From the NCBI GenBank assembly GCA_964407265.1, contig CAYOUV010000012.1, positions 1 through 64,000 of the forward strand: a stretch of 64,000 nt of DNA. Reading direction: 5' to 3'. The notes beneath the pieces are model-generated. The model was not told where the DNA came from. It was given only the letters and a program-made list of their open reading frames with translations, and did not search any database. The stretch's first letter is position 1. Each line of letters begins with the position of its first letter. Origin of the DNA: CAYOUV01 sp964407265. Its GTDB lineage: Bacteria > Chloroflexota > Anaerolineae > Anaerolineales > Villigracilaceae. Below are positions 23,580 through 33,343 of the stretch, in pieces. The translations under genes were made by a program, and so were the position numbers.

Positions 23580-24818
23580 ATGCAGGAGCGGATTGTCGTA
23601 ACCGGCATGGGGACGGTCAACCCCCTCGGTCTGAGTGTCTCGGAAAGCTGGACGAATGCCGTTGACGGGAAATCCGGCGTTGGGCCAATTAGCTTGTTTG
23701 ATGCCAGCGACTTGCTGGTACAAATTGCCTGTGAAGTAAAGAATTTTGACCCCGAGAATTATATGGAGGCCAAGGAAGCCCGCCGCCGCGATCGTTTTGA
23801 ACAATTGGCAGTGGCTGCCACCAAAGAGGCCCTGGAAAGTTCGGGATTAGAAATTACCGAATCTAACACGGGACGTATCGGCGTGATCATCTCGGCTGCG
23901 ATTGGAGGGTTGAAATCCCTGCAGGATGCAGTCATTATGAATTACACCGAAGGACCGCGGCGCGTCAGCCCGTTCTTAATTCCGATGTTAATGCCAAACG
24001 GTGCAGCCGGGATCGTTGCAATTGACCATCATGTCAAAGGCCCGTGTTTCTCGATTGCATCAGCTTGCGCCTCCGGTTCGGATGGCATCGGTATGGCCTG
24101 GATGATGCTGCGTGCCGGGATGATCGATGTGGCGCTGGCAGGCGCAGCCGAGTCGACGGTTACCTCGACTGGGGTGGCAGCGTTCGATCGGGTTGGTGCC
24201 ATGTCGCGTCGGAACGATGATTATTCGATGACACCGCAGCCCTTTGATAAAAACCGCGACGGTCTGGTGATGGGCGAGGGGTCCGCGGTGCTGGTGCTGG
24301 AGCGAGAGAGCCATGCCAAAGCGCGCGGCGCGACCATCCTGGCCGAACTGGCAGGATACGGTGCCACCTCCGATGCATACCACGTCACCGCTCCCGCGGT
24401 AGACGGATCGGGAGGCGCAGCCGCCATCCGCCAGGCCTTGGATGTAGCCGGAATAAATCTTCAGGATGTGGATTACATTAATGCACATGGCACGGCTACC
24501 CAGTTGAACGACCTATCAGAGACCAAAGCAGTTAAAGCTGCTTTTGGTGAGCAAGCCTATCGGGTCCCGATTTCCTCGACCAAGTCGATGACCGGACATA
24601 TGATGGGTGCTACAGGAGCTCTGGAGGCAGTTTTCTGTGTCCAGGCAATACGCGAGGGATTAATTCCGCCGACTATTCACTATCAAACCCCCGATCCAGA
24701 ATGTGACCTGGATTATGTGCCAAACACGGCCCGAAAAGCCGATGTAAAAATCGCTATTAGCAATGCATTTGGTTTTGGCGGACATAACGCCGTTCTGGTC
24801 GTGCGTAAATATACGTGA
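23580..24818 (+). CDS. 3-oxoacyl-ACP synthase II, second copy
   Basis: This is a 412-residue FabF-type condensing enzyme with active-site Cys in S-A-C-A-S-G-S-D (about residue 163), His in N-A-H-G-T-A-T and His in T-G-H-M-M-G. It is clearly related to the fabF at 13243 but differs in the substrate-pocket region (for example M-L-M-P-N-G-A-A-G-I where the other has M-M-I-A-D-T-A-P-G-M), which could mean another chain length. A strong AAGGAGG site precedes the ATG. It sits between the threonine-synthase-like gene and rplS. Primary or specialised role cannot be told from sequence. Confidence 0.9.
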   Translation: MQERIVVTGMGTVNPLGLSVSESWTNAVDGKSGVGPISLFDASDLLVQIACEVKNFDPENYMEAKEARRRDRFEQLAVAATKEALESSGLEITESNTGRIGVIISAAIGGLKSLQDAVIMNYTEGPRRVSPFLIPMLMPNGAAGIVAIDHHVKGPCFSIASACASGSDGIGMAWMMLRAGMIDVALAGAAESTVTSTGVAAFDRVGAMSRRNDDYSMTPQPFDKNRDGLVMGEGSAVLVLERESHAKARGATILAELAGYGATSDAYHVTAPAVDGSGGAAAIRQALDVAGINLQDVDYINAHGTATQLNDLSETKAVKAAFGEQAYRVPISSTKSMTGHMMGATGALEAVFCVQAIREGLIPPTIHYQTPDPECDLDYVPNTARKADVKIAISNAFGFGGHNAVLVVRKYT

Positions 24819-24844
24819 TATCGAAAATTCGTTCTGCCCGGGTC

Positions 24845-24873
24845 TTGTCGCATCCTTGGGAGCATGATATAAT
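24845..24873 (+). promoter_or_regulatory. Promoter of rplS
   Basis: TTGTCG (24845-24850) and the extended -10 TGATATAAT (24865-24873) are separated by a 17-base spacer. The leader is about 59 bases, room for translational control, though no clear ribosomal-protein binding structure was seen. Confidence 0.72.
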
Positions 24874-24938
24874 CCGCCTTTGCGTTTGAAAACCTTCGCT
24901 GTGAAGCGATCATCCCGTAAATTGTAAGGAAGAACTAA

Positions 24939-25286
24939 ATGAGTGATCTGATAAAGGCTGTAGAAGCCCCGGTAAACGAGAATATTCCCGAGCTGCGCCC
25001 CGGCGATATGGTCAGTGTACACGTACGCATTACGGAAGGCGACCGCGAGCGTATCCAGGAATTCAAGGGTTTAGTGATCCGCCTGCGAAAAGGTGGAAAT
25101 GATGCCAATTTTACCGTCCGGCGTATTGCCAGCAACGGTGTAGGTGTTGAGCGAACTTTCCTGTTGCGTTCACCGCGCTTGGAAAAAGTTGTTGTCGAGC
25201 GTCATTCCAAGGTCAACCGCGCACAGTTGTATTTCATGCGTGGGCGTACAGGTAAGAGCGCACGCCTCAAGCAGAAATTCGACTAA
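24939..25286 (+). CDS. rplS: 50S ribosomal protein L19
   Basis: L19 lies at the 30S-50S interface. The 115-residue protein has the standard motifs P-E-L-R-P-G-D-M-V-S-V-H, G-D-R-E-R-I-Q-E-F-K-G, and the C-terminal L-Y-F-M-R-G-R-T-G-K-S-A-R. The ATG follows AAGGAAG. It is alone between its own promoter and terminator; the usual partners rpsP, rimM and trmD are absent. Confidence 0.97.
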   Translation: MSDLIKAVEAPVNENIPELRPGDMVSVHVRITEGDRERIQEFKGLVIRLRKGGNDANFTVRRIASNGVGVERTFLLRSPRLEKVVVERHSKVNRAQLYFMRGRTGKSARLKQKFD

Positions 25287-25307
25287 TCTGCCCGTTTCCA
25301 GAAGTCC

Positions 25308-25347
25308 AAAGGGTGCAGCCCGGAATTTTGCTGCGCCCTTTCTCTTT
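25308..25347 (+). terminator. Rho-independent terminator after rplS
   Basis: Arms 25308-25319 and 25330-25341 form a 12-bp stem with one G-T pair and a ten-base loop, followed by a T-rich tail (TTTCTCTTT). Confidence 0.8.
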
Positions 25348-25360
25348 ACCAGGAGCCAGG

Positions 25361-26080
25361 ATGTCCCAGCCAGTGATTGGTGTGACCACTTATCGCGATA
25401 CCACCAGAGATGACCTGCCAGCTGTTGTTTTGCTAGAGCCTTATGTCAAAGCCTTGATTCAAGCCGGAGGGGTGCCCGTATTGATCCCTTCGGATTTGCC
25501 TGAAGCAGGCTGGCGGACCCTTTACCCACGCTTGGATGGGGTCATGTTCACGGGTGGCGGGGACCTCGCGATTGATCTCTATGGCGGGGCTTTTTCTCAA
25601 AAGGTCACCGAGCTGGATGAAGCCAGGGACGGCCTCGAATTAGGATTGCTGCACATGCTGGTCGAAGATGGCAAACCATTTTTCGGCATCTGCCGTGGAT
25701 GTCAGGTAACCAATGTAGCCTTGGGAGGAACGCTCTACTCACACATCGAGGATCAGCTCCGGGGCGCAATCAAGCATGATTACTATCCCGATATACCACG
25801 CAATTACCTGGCCCATGAAGTGCGAGTCGAAGAAGGCAGCCGCCTGGCTGAAATCCTGGGGGAGCCGATCGTTCGGGTTAACAGTTTGCACCACCAGGGC
25901 TTGGACCGTCTGGCTGTGGGGCTAAAACCGGTTGCATACGCCCCAGACGGCTTGACCGAAGCGGTGGAATTACCTGACCATCCGTTTGGTTTGGCGGTAC
26001 AATGGCATCCGGAATGGTTGACAGATCAGCAGCCGATGCGCAACCTGTTCCGTTCATTTGTTCAGGCAGCTGAGAAGTAA
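25361..26080 (+). CDS. Class I amidotransferase-type hydrolase (peptidase C26, PuuD-like)
   Basis: This 239-residue gamma-glutamyl hydrolase-like protein has the nucleophile Cys111 in F-G-I-C-R-G-C-Q, the glycine-rich loop M-F-T-G-G-G-D, and the His/Glu pair in W-H-P-E-W near the C-terminus. Relatives cleave gamma-glutamyl-GABA or other gamma-glutamyl amides. The ATG at 25361 has GGAG ahead; an upstream in-frame start would lie in the rplS terminator. It is probably co-transcribed with murI, 9 bases downstream. Substrate uncertain. Confidence 0.88.
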   Translation: MSQPVIGVTTYRDTTRDDLPAVVLLEPYVKALIQAGGVPVLIPSDLPEAGWRTLYPRLDGVMFTGGGDLAIDLYGGAFSQKVTELDEARDGLELGLLHMLVEDGKPFFGICRGCQVTNVALGGTLYSHIEDQLRGAIKHDYYPDIPRNYLAHEVRVEEGSRLAEILGEPIVRVNSLHHQGLDRLAVGLKPVAYAPDGLTEAVELPDHPFGLAVQWHPEWLTDQQPMRNLFRSFVQAAEK

Positions 26081-26089
26081 TCAACACGT

Positions 26090-26935
26090 ATGATCGATCT
26101 TATAAGTCAGGCGCCAATTGGTGTCTTTGATTCCGGTGTCGGCGGATTGTCGGTTTTGAAAGCGATTCGCCAGCAGATACCGGGTGAACCGGTTATTTAT
26201 CTGGCTGATCAGGGACATGTCCCTTACGGTCCGCGCCCATTGGAGCAGGTGCGCGCTTTTTCACAGGAGATTACTCGTTTTTTACTGGCCCAGGGGGCAA
26301 AATTGATCGTCGTGGCTTGCAACACTGCCTCTGCTGCGGCCTTACTCCACCTGCGAAAAACTTTTCCCGAGGTACCGTTTGTCGGAATGGAGCCGGCCGT
26401 CAAGCCGGCCGCTGAGCATACCCAAACCGGCGTAGTTGGGGTTTTGGCAACACCTGCCACCTTCCAGGGAGCATTGTACGCCTCGGTAGTCGAACGATTT
26501 GCCAATGGGGTGGATTTGATCCAAAGTACCTGTCCGGGTTTAGTGGCACAAATTGAGCGTGGAGCGCTGGATCAACCCGAGACGAGAGCTATCCTCGAAG
26601 AAGCCTTGCAGCCCATGTTGGCAAAAAATATCGATACGATTGTTCTGGGGTGTACCCATTACCCATTTGTTATCCCCTTGATTCAGGAAATTGCCGGGGG
26701 TCAAGTCAGAGTAATCGATCCGGCTCCGGCAGTAGCACGGCAGGTCCGGCGTCTATTAGAAACGCGCGCTTTGCAAATTCGAGGCAGTGACCCAGTTGAA
26801 ATAAAGTTTTTTACAACCGGTCCGCGCCAATTGCTTGAAGCGCTGCTTCCAAAATTATTAGGACAGCCGGGTCGTGTCCAGAGCCTGCACTGGGATGAGT
26901 CAGAACTTAAGCTGGTTCAAACTTTTATCCCCTGA
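26090..26935 (+). CDS. murI: Glutamate racemase
   Basis: MurI makes D-glutamate for peptidoglycan. The 281-residue protein has the two catalytic cysteines, Cys77 in V-V-A-C-N-T-A-S and Cys188 in V-L-G-C-T-H-Y-P, and the N-terminal I-G-V-F-D-S-G-V-G-G-L motif. Its presence shows that the organism builds peptidoglycan with D-Glu. No strong ribosome site is seen before the ATG, and translation may depend on the preceding gene. Confidence 0.95.
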   Translation: MIDLISQAPIGVFDSGVGGLSVLKAIRQQIPGEPVIYLADQGHVPYGPRPLEQVRAFSQEITRFLLAQGAKLIVVACNTASAAALLHLRKTFPEVPFVGMEPAVKPAAEHTQTGVVGVLATPATFQGALYASVVERFANGVDLIQSTCPGLVAQIERGALDQPETRAILEEALQPMLAKNIDTIVLGCTHYPFVIPLIQEIAGGQVRVIDPAPAVARQVRRLLETRALQIRGSDPVEIKFFTTGPRQLLEALLPKLLGQPGRVQSLHWDESELKLVQTFIP

Positions 26936-27060
26936 TTCCATCCCCCTGATTATTTATCTGCGACTTACGTAAAATTGGTTGGAAGATATCCAAATTCAAT
27001 ACTTGGTTTAATTGATCTCCTGATTGATAATTGTTGCTGGCAATCTGGATACTCCTGAAT
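26936..27060. other. A/T-rich gap between converging murI and CYTH genes
   Basis: This 125-base gap is rich in A/T and has only a 5-bp imperfect hairpin. I see no clear terminator, promoter or small gene in it. Confidence 0.5.
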
Positions 27061-27678
27061 TTATCGATCTGCTGGTTTGACTCCCAAATCCTGCGCGGTT
27101 ATGCTGATATTGGCCAGGGCAGCGAAGGTTAATTTCTTGGGGTCCAGATTAAATTGCCCGCAAAATTGTTCAAACAATTTTAAGTAGCTGTTGGGGACCG
27201 CGCAATCGAAATTTATTTCCAGTTTTTCTGTGATCTTACGAATAGCATCGATGTCCCGGCCTTCGATTTCTACAAAGTGCCCATAGGGAAGTTTGTCCAG
27301 CATGATCAGGGAATCATCGAGAGCATAAATGCCACGATATTTTTCATATACAGCAGTAAGTTGGTATCCCAGTGCTTCGATCGTCCTGCGAGCCATTTCG
27401 AAGTCGCTAACAGTAAATTCATACTCTGCGCGACTGACCACTCCATCCGTCCGCGTAGATGGACCTTTGTAGGTCAGGTAGGAAGCTCGGTCCTGGCGCA
27501 AGCGCAAGACGCGTCCATCTCGGCGCAAACTCCCGTCCGGCAGGTCAAATCTCAGGTTGCTTTCAAAAATGCGGGATTGAATTAATCTCCCACCGGATTC
27601 CAGTATGCGGCGTTCGATTTTGTCGAGATCGAGAACATATAATTTAATTTCGGTTTCTTGATCCGGCTGTGCCTTCAT
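27061..27678 (-). CDS. CYTH-domain protein (triphosphatase / class IV cyclase fold)
   Basis: This 205-residue CYTH protein has the signature E8-x-E10-x-K12 (E-T-E-I-K), and later basic and acidic strands (L-R-L-R-Q-D, L-T-Y-K-G-P, D-x-L-P-Y-G-H-F-V-E-I-E-G) line the tunnel. CYTH enzymes bind triphosphates with divalent metals; the CyaB branch to which this looks closest includes both adenylate cyclases and thiamine or inorganic triphosphatases. It overlaps the stop codon of the biotin carrier gene (ATGA) at the end of the carboxylase operon, an unusual partner. The exact reaction is not predictable. Confidence 0.87.
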   Translation of the reverse strand: MKAQPDQETEIKLYVLDLDKIERRILESGGRLIQSRIFESNLRFDLPDGSLRRDGRVLRLRQDRASYLTYKGPSTRTDGVVSRAEYEFTVSDFEMARRTIEALGYQLTAVYEKYRGIYALDDSLIMLDKLPYGHFVEIEGRDIDAIRKITEKLEINFDCAVPNSYLKLFEQFCGQFNLDPKKLTFAALANISITAQDLGVKPADR

Positions 27679-28172
27679 GCCACGCTTAACAGAGTCTGGC
27701 GCTGCTCGACGCTATCGCCGGATTTGACACGGATGCGATTCACTGTGCCAGCCCGAGGGGATTTGAGCTCGTTCTGCATCTTCATCGATTCGAGGATGAC
27801 CAGCACTTGACCTTTTTCGACTTCCTGGCCTTCTTCCACTGAGACACTCACAACCATGCCCGGCATGGGAGCTTTCATATGGTATTCACCGGTGTCGGCG
27901 ACAGCGCCTCCCGCAGCGGCGCGCAGTCGCTTCTCACGTTCGTCCTCAACCTTGACCGGGTAAAGCTGTCCTTGTAGAAGTACCTGCCAGTCCTCATCGC
28001 CGGGATAGACATAAGCTTCGTAAGATTTTCCATCCACGATCAGCGAGTAAACCGGCTGCCCGGAGACCGAGTCGAAATTTACTGTCAAGGTTTTTCCGTT
28101 TACGATGACGGTTTTTTCGTCAATGATCTCAATGGTGAACTCGTTTCCATTGATTGATGCTGCGTATATCAT
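27675..28172 (-). CDS. Biotin carboxyl carrier protein of an acyl-CoA carboxylase
   Basis: This 165-residue carrier has the biotin lysine Lys131 in E-S-M-K-M-Q-N-E inside a C-terminal biotinyl domain (about 95-165). The N-terminal part (about 1-75, M-I-Y-A-A-S-I-N-G-N) is a beta-rich docking region like that of propionyl-CoA or pyruvate carboxylase carriers. It would carry carboxybiotin between the two upstream enzymes. The ATG at 28172 has AAGGAG ahead and follows the biotin carboxylase stop by ten bases. It ends overlapping the CYTH gene. Confidence 0.9.
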   Translation of the reverse strand: MIYAASINGNEFTIEIIDEKTVIVNGKTLTVNFDSVSGQPVYSLIVDGKSYEAYVYPGDEDWQVLLQGQLYPVKVEDEREKRLRAAAGGAVADTGEYHMKAPMPGMVVSVSVEEGQEVEKGQVLVILESMKMQNELKSPRAGTVNRIRVKSGDSVEQRQTLLSVA

Positions 28173-28182
28173 GACAGGCTCC

Positions 28183-29691
<1,509 letters not shown>

Positions 29692-29705
29692 GTCACCTCC
29701 GCTTG

Positions 29706-31256
29706 CTAAAGCGGGATATTCCCGTGTTTTTTGGCCGGGTTGGAATCCCGTTTGTTACTCAACATTTCCAGCGCGTTGATCAAGCGTGGCCGAGTTTCGC
29801 GTGGTTCGATCACATCGTCAATATATCCACGTTCAGCGGCCACGTAAGGGTTCGCAAATTTATTGCGGTATTCGGCTACCAACTCCGATTTGCGTTTGTC
29901 GGGGTTTTTGGCTTCTGCGAGTTCCTTGCGAAAGATGATGTTGACCGCACCTTCCGGCCCCATGACGGCGATCTCAGCACTGGGCCAGGCCAGGTTTACG
30001 TCACCGCGAATATGCTTGCTGCTCATCACGTCATACGCGCCACCGTAGGCTTTGCGCGTGATGACGGTCAATTTGGGGACGGTTGCCTCGCAATAAGCAT
30101 ACAGCAGCTTGGCGCCGGAGCGGATGATTCCGCCGTGCTCCTGGATGGTGCCGGGTAAGAAGCCGGGTACATCCACAAATGTCAATATTGGAATATTGAA
30201 CGAATCGCAAACACGAACGAAGCGGCCGGCTTTTTCCGATGCGTCGATGTCCAAGACTCCGGCCAGGACTGCGGGTTGGTTTGCCACGATCCCAATCGAG
30301 TGTCCGCCCAGGCGTGCGAAGCCGACGACAATGTTCATGGCGAAATTTTCGTGGATTTCGAAAAATTGTCCGTTGTCCACAATGGCGCGAATGGCATCCT
30401 TGATGTCATAGGGCTTGCCTGGATCGTCGGGGATGAGCGCATCAAGGCTTTCGTCCATCCGCAGTGGATCGTCGTTGGTTTCCACGAAAGGCGGATCTTC
30501 CATGTTGTTTTGCGGCAGATACCCCATCAGCTTGCGGATCAGGAAAAGCGTATCGGCTTCGCTTTCGGCTGCCACGTGGCAAACCCCGGATTTCTCGGAA
30601 TGCACACTGGCGCCGCCCAAATCTTCGAAGGAGACTTCCTCGTGGGTGACGGTTTTGACTACATCCGGTCCTGTGACAAACATATAAGATGAATTTCGAA
30701 CCATGAAGATGAAATCGGTCAGGGCCGGGGAATAAACCGCGCCTCCAGCACAAGGTCCCATAATGGCGCTGATTTGAGGGATGACGCCGGACGCAAGCGT
30801 GTTACGCAGGAAGATGTCGGCGTAACCTCCCAGGGAGACAACGCCTTCCTGGATGCGGGCCCCCCCCGAGTCATTCAGACCGATGACCGGTGCGCCATTT
30901 TTTAGAGCCATATCCATGATCTTACAGATCTTTTCGGCATGCACTTCTCCCAGGCTGCCGCCAAAGACCGTGAAATCCTGTGAGAAAACATACACCAGCC
31001 GTCCATCAATTGTGCCCCACCCGGTAACGGCCGAGTCGCTTAAATACTTTTGTTGGTCGAGATTGAAGTCGCTTGTGCGGTGAACAACGAGGGTGTCTAT
31101 TTCCCGGAAGGAGCCTTTATCAAGCAGCAGATCTAAACGTTCGCGGGCGGTTAGCCGTCCGCGTTTATGTTGAGCCTCGATGCGCTCTTCGCCGCCACCC
31201 AGGTGTGATTGTGCCTTCAAGTCATGAAGATGTTGGATTTTGGAATTATCACTCAT
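29706..31256 (-). CDS. Acyl-CoA carboxylase carboxyltransferase subunit (PccB/MmdA type)
   Basis: This 516-residue single-chain carboxyltransferase has two crotonase-like halves. It shows the oxyanion segments S-G-G-A-R-I-Q-E-G near residue 120 and G-x-A-Y-G-G-A-Y in the second half (R-K-A-Y-G-G-A-Y-D-V), and D-V-P-G-F-L-P-G-T. Length and single-chain form fit propionyl-CoA or methylmalonyl-CoA type enzymes rather than AccAD; without decarboxylase membrane subunits a carboxylase is more likely. The ATG at 31256 overlaps the end of the upstream membrane protein gene by 8 bases. The acyl-CoA substrate is inferred. Confidence 0.9.
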   Translation of the reverse strand: MSDNSKIQHLHDLKAQSHLGGGEERIEAQHKRGRLTARERLDLLLDKGSFREIDTLVVHRTSDFNLDQQKYLSDSAVTGWGTIDGRLVYVFSQDFTVFGGSLGEVHAEKICKIMDMALKNGAPVIGLNDSGGARIQEGVVSLGGYADIFLRNTLASGVIPQISAIMGPCAGGAVYSPALTDFIFMVRNSSYMFVTGPDVVKTVTHEEVSFEDLGGASVHSEKSGVCHVAAESEADTLFLIRKLMGYLPQNNMEDPPFVETNDDPLRMDESLDALIPDDPGKPYDIKDAIRAIVDNGQFFEIHENFAMNIVVGFARLGGHSIGIVANQPAVLAGVLDIDASEKAGRFVRVCDSFNIPILTFVDVPGFLPGTIQEHGGIIRSGAKLLYAYCEATVPKLTVITRKAYGGAYDVMSSKHIRGDVNLAWPSAEIAVMGPEGAVNIIFRKELAEAKNPDKRKSELVAEYRNKFANPYVAAERGYIDDVIEPRETRPRLINALEMLSNKRDSNPAKKHGNIPL

Positions 31257-31671
31257 TGATTTCTCGCTTTGCAAAGAATTTGCGGCTGGCAGGGAGTAAA
31301 AGCGTACCTGCAGTGAAGATCAACCATAGGAGCGTGACCACGAGAGCGAATGGCCAGTTGGTACGCGGAACAGCATTTTGGAAGACCAGCCGATCAAACC
31401 AATAATAAGTAAAATACACGATTGTAATGAGCACTGTCCATGGCCTGGCCCACGGATGTCCGAGCCAAAGGCCTACATAAATCAACAAACCGACCAGTGT
31501 CCAGATAAGTCCCGTCAGGAAAATATAGAACGGTCCGGGGCTGGGAACAAAGCTTCCCAATAAATTCCAATTGAGCACAGCTGTCCCACAGCGAACCATA
31601 TTCAGGACCGTTACACTTAACACTCCCAGGGCAAGCAGGGTTACGCTAAAAGGACGTTTGACCTTATTCAT
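31249..31671 (-). CDS. Small integral membrane protein, four helices
   Basis: This 140-residue protein has about four membrane helices (about 10-28, 45-65, 78-94, 108-128) and short basic ends. I do not recognise a family. It is translationally coupled at both ends: its ATG overlaps the stop of the upstream membrane protein gene (ATGA) and its own end overlaps the carboxyltransferase start by 8 bases. The coupling suggests co-regulation with the acyl-CoA carboxylase; no function can be assigned. Confidence 0.75.
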   Translation of the reverse strand: MNKVKRPFSVTLLALGVLSVTVLNMVRCGTAVLNWNLLGSFVPSPGPFYIFLTGLIWTLVGLLIYVGLWLGHPWARPWTVLITIVYFTYYWFDRLVFQNAVPRTNWPFALVVTLLWLIFTAGTLLLPASRKFFAKREINE

Positions 31672-32066
31672 TCTACCTCTTTCGGGTTGCTCTGGAGTAG
31701 CATTCCACTGGTAGCCAGGGGTGGAATTAAAATCAACAGAACCCACATCAAAGCCGGTGTCGAACCGAGGTGTAATGGTTCCGCCAGAAAAATGAACGCA
31801 AACAGACCTGTCAGGCTGCTTAAAAGGGCGCGCATAAAGCCATGTGAGCCGCCGTTCCTTCGATGGATAAGATAAGCTCCGACAGCGGAGCCTAACCCGT
31901 AACCGAAAATAGCCCCGCCGAGTGCGTCGATCAGTTCGCTCCAGCCGGTTGGGTCGGTGATTTTACTGAAGAGCAGCCCCAACAAAGCTCCAATCAGGCC
32001 GACGAGTAAACCTCCGCCGACTGCCATGGCTGCAAGCCTGGCAAAAAGTTTCCAGTTGTTTCGCAT
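31668..32066 (-). CDS. Small glycine-rich membrane protein
   Basis: This 132-residue protein has about four hydrophobic segments (about 10-32, 42-62, 75-92, 98-118), the first two glycine-rich (A-V-G-G-G-L-L-V-G-L-I-G). Glycine zippers and a G-G-A-I-F-G-Y-G-L-G-S-A-V-G-A-Y-L-I segment suggest tightly packed helices. Family not recognised. The ATG at 32066 has AAAGG ahead. It ends overlapping the next gene. A longer in-frame extension would run through the 77-base gap and overlap the lipoprotein gene, so it was not used. Confidence 0.7.
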   Translation of the reverse strand: MRNNWKLFARLAAMAVGGGLLVGLIGALLGLLFSKITDPTGWSELIDALGGAIFGYGLGSAVGAYLIHRRNGGSHGFMRALLSSLTGLFAFIFLAEPLHLGSTPALMWVLLILIPPLATSGMLLQSNPKEVE

Positions 32067-32143
32067 TGCATATGCCTTTGCTGGAGTAGATTTGTGATTA
32101 AGTCTGCAAACCGTAATGATTGCAGCCAGCAGCCCATTGGCGC

Positions 32144-33322
32144 TCATGGGATCGGGACTTCGACGGGTTTGGCTGGTCGACTGGCGTTTCCGCCGCAGCT
32201 CCAATTCCAATCCGCGATGGTGATATTGCTGACGGTCTCATTTGGTTTCACAACGACGGTTTTGAGCGCCTCCCCGCACGAGGGGTTGTTTCCGGTGTAA
32301 CCAGCAGTGACGTATTTCACATCACCAACGCCATGCGCGTAGGCAACAACATGATAATGCCCGGGCGGAACAGTCATTTGGTAATAGGGGTGACCCGTTA
32401 GGCCGGTGTCAATATACCACCATGTGCTGTCGTCCAGATTAAAGAAGACCACCACGACTGTGGAGGTATGACCGGATACAGGATCGTTGAGATATGGAGG
32501 CGCACTTGCCATCTCCACTTTTCCGGAAATGACACCGGGAGTTTTATCTGCTCCATTTCCACCACCCGCCGATGCGCTTGAGGGTGTGGAAGAAATGGCT
32601 GGAGCAGGCGGTGCGTTGGGATCCCGCCAGATATGCGGGCCAATCCAGAGCGCATAGTCGCTGGAGGGGTCATCCTGAATATCCCTGAGTGCCAGGACAA
32701 GTTTAACGGTCTGTCCGGCAAGCGCACTCAGGTCAATGTCCAGGGGTATTGGTCCCCCACCAAATTGGTGTCGGACGGAGGCCAGTCCGTCGCCATGGTA
32801 TTTTCCAGTGGCGTCATAATACTCAAGCGCGAATTCGACGCCACATTTATTATCTCCCTGGCAGGCTAAGATGGCGCGAAAATGGTCACCGGGCATGACC
32901 ACATATTCGGGATAAATACCAAAGATGGCCCCGGTGGAGGGAAGGGTAATGAGTGCGGGGACATCTGTCCAGCTGGAACCTTCTACAAATGTTCCATACA
33001 ATCGGTTGAAATAGCCGGGTTGAATATCGGTCAAATCACCAGGGCAAAATGAAAATTTAGTTCCGCTATTGGCCCATTGCGCGTCACACATGTGGGCGAT
33101 GAAATCATAAGCGACGGTTCCTGGCAGCGATTTCACCAGGGAAAATGGATCATTTGTAGGGGTGGCGGGGATGGGAGTAGGAGTCGGCCTCGGGGTGAAC
33201 GTCGCGGGCGGTGGTGTTGGTGTGGGCAGAGGTGTCGGAGTTGCTGACATGGTAAGCAGATTGCAGCCGGCTAATAGCAAAGCCAGCGCCGCCAGAGGGA
33301 TATATGTCAGATAAGATTTCAA
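32144..33322 (-). CDS. Secreted lipoprotein with Thr/Pro stalk
   Basis: This 392-residue protein has a signal peptide and lipobox L-L-A-G-C (Cys20), then a T-P-T-P-rich stalk (about 27-56). The first globular part (about 60-230) has four cysteines and Asp/Trp-rich loops. A Ser/Gly linker (about 235-262) leads to a second beta-rich domain (about 263-392) beginning G-V-I-S-G-K-V. It may bind or sense an extracellular ligand. Family not recognised. It precedes two small membrane proteins and the carboxylase genes on the same strand. Confidence 0.75.
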   Translation of the reverse strand: MKSYLTYIPLAALALLLAGCNLLTMSATPTPLPTPTPPPATFTPRPTPTPIPATPTNDPFSLVKSLPGTVAYDFIAHMCDAQWANSGTKFSFCPGDLTDIQPGYFNRLYGTFVEGSSWTDVPALITLPSTGAIFGIYPEYVVMPGDHFRAILACQGDNKCGVEFALEYYDATGKYHGDGLASVRHQFGGGPIPLDIDLSALAGQTVKLVLALRDIQDDPSSDYALWIGPHIWRDPNAPPAPAISSTPSSASAGGGNGADKTPGVISGKVEMASAPPYLNDPVSGHTSTVVVVFFNLDDSTWWYIDTGLTGHPYYQMTVPPGHYHVVAYAHGVGDVKYVTAGYTGNNPSCGEALKTVVVKPNETVSNITIADWNWSCGGNASRPAKPVEVPIP

Positions 33323-33343
33323 CTTGTCTCCTTGCGCCTCAAT

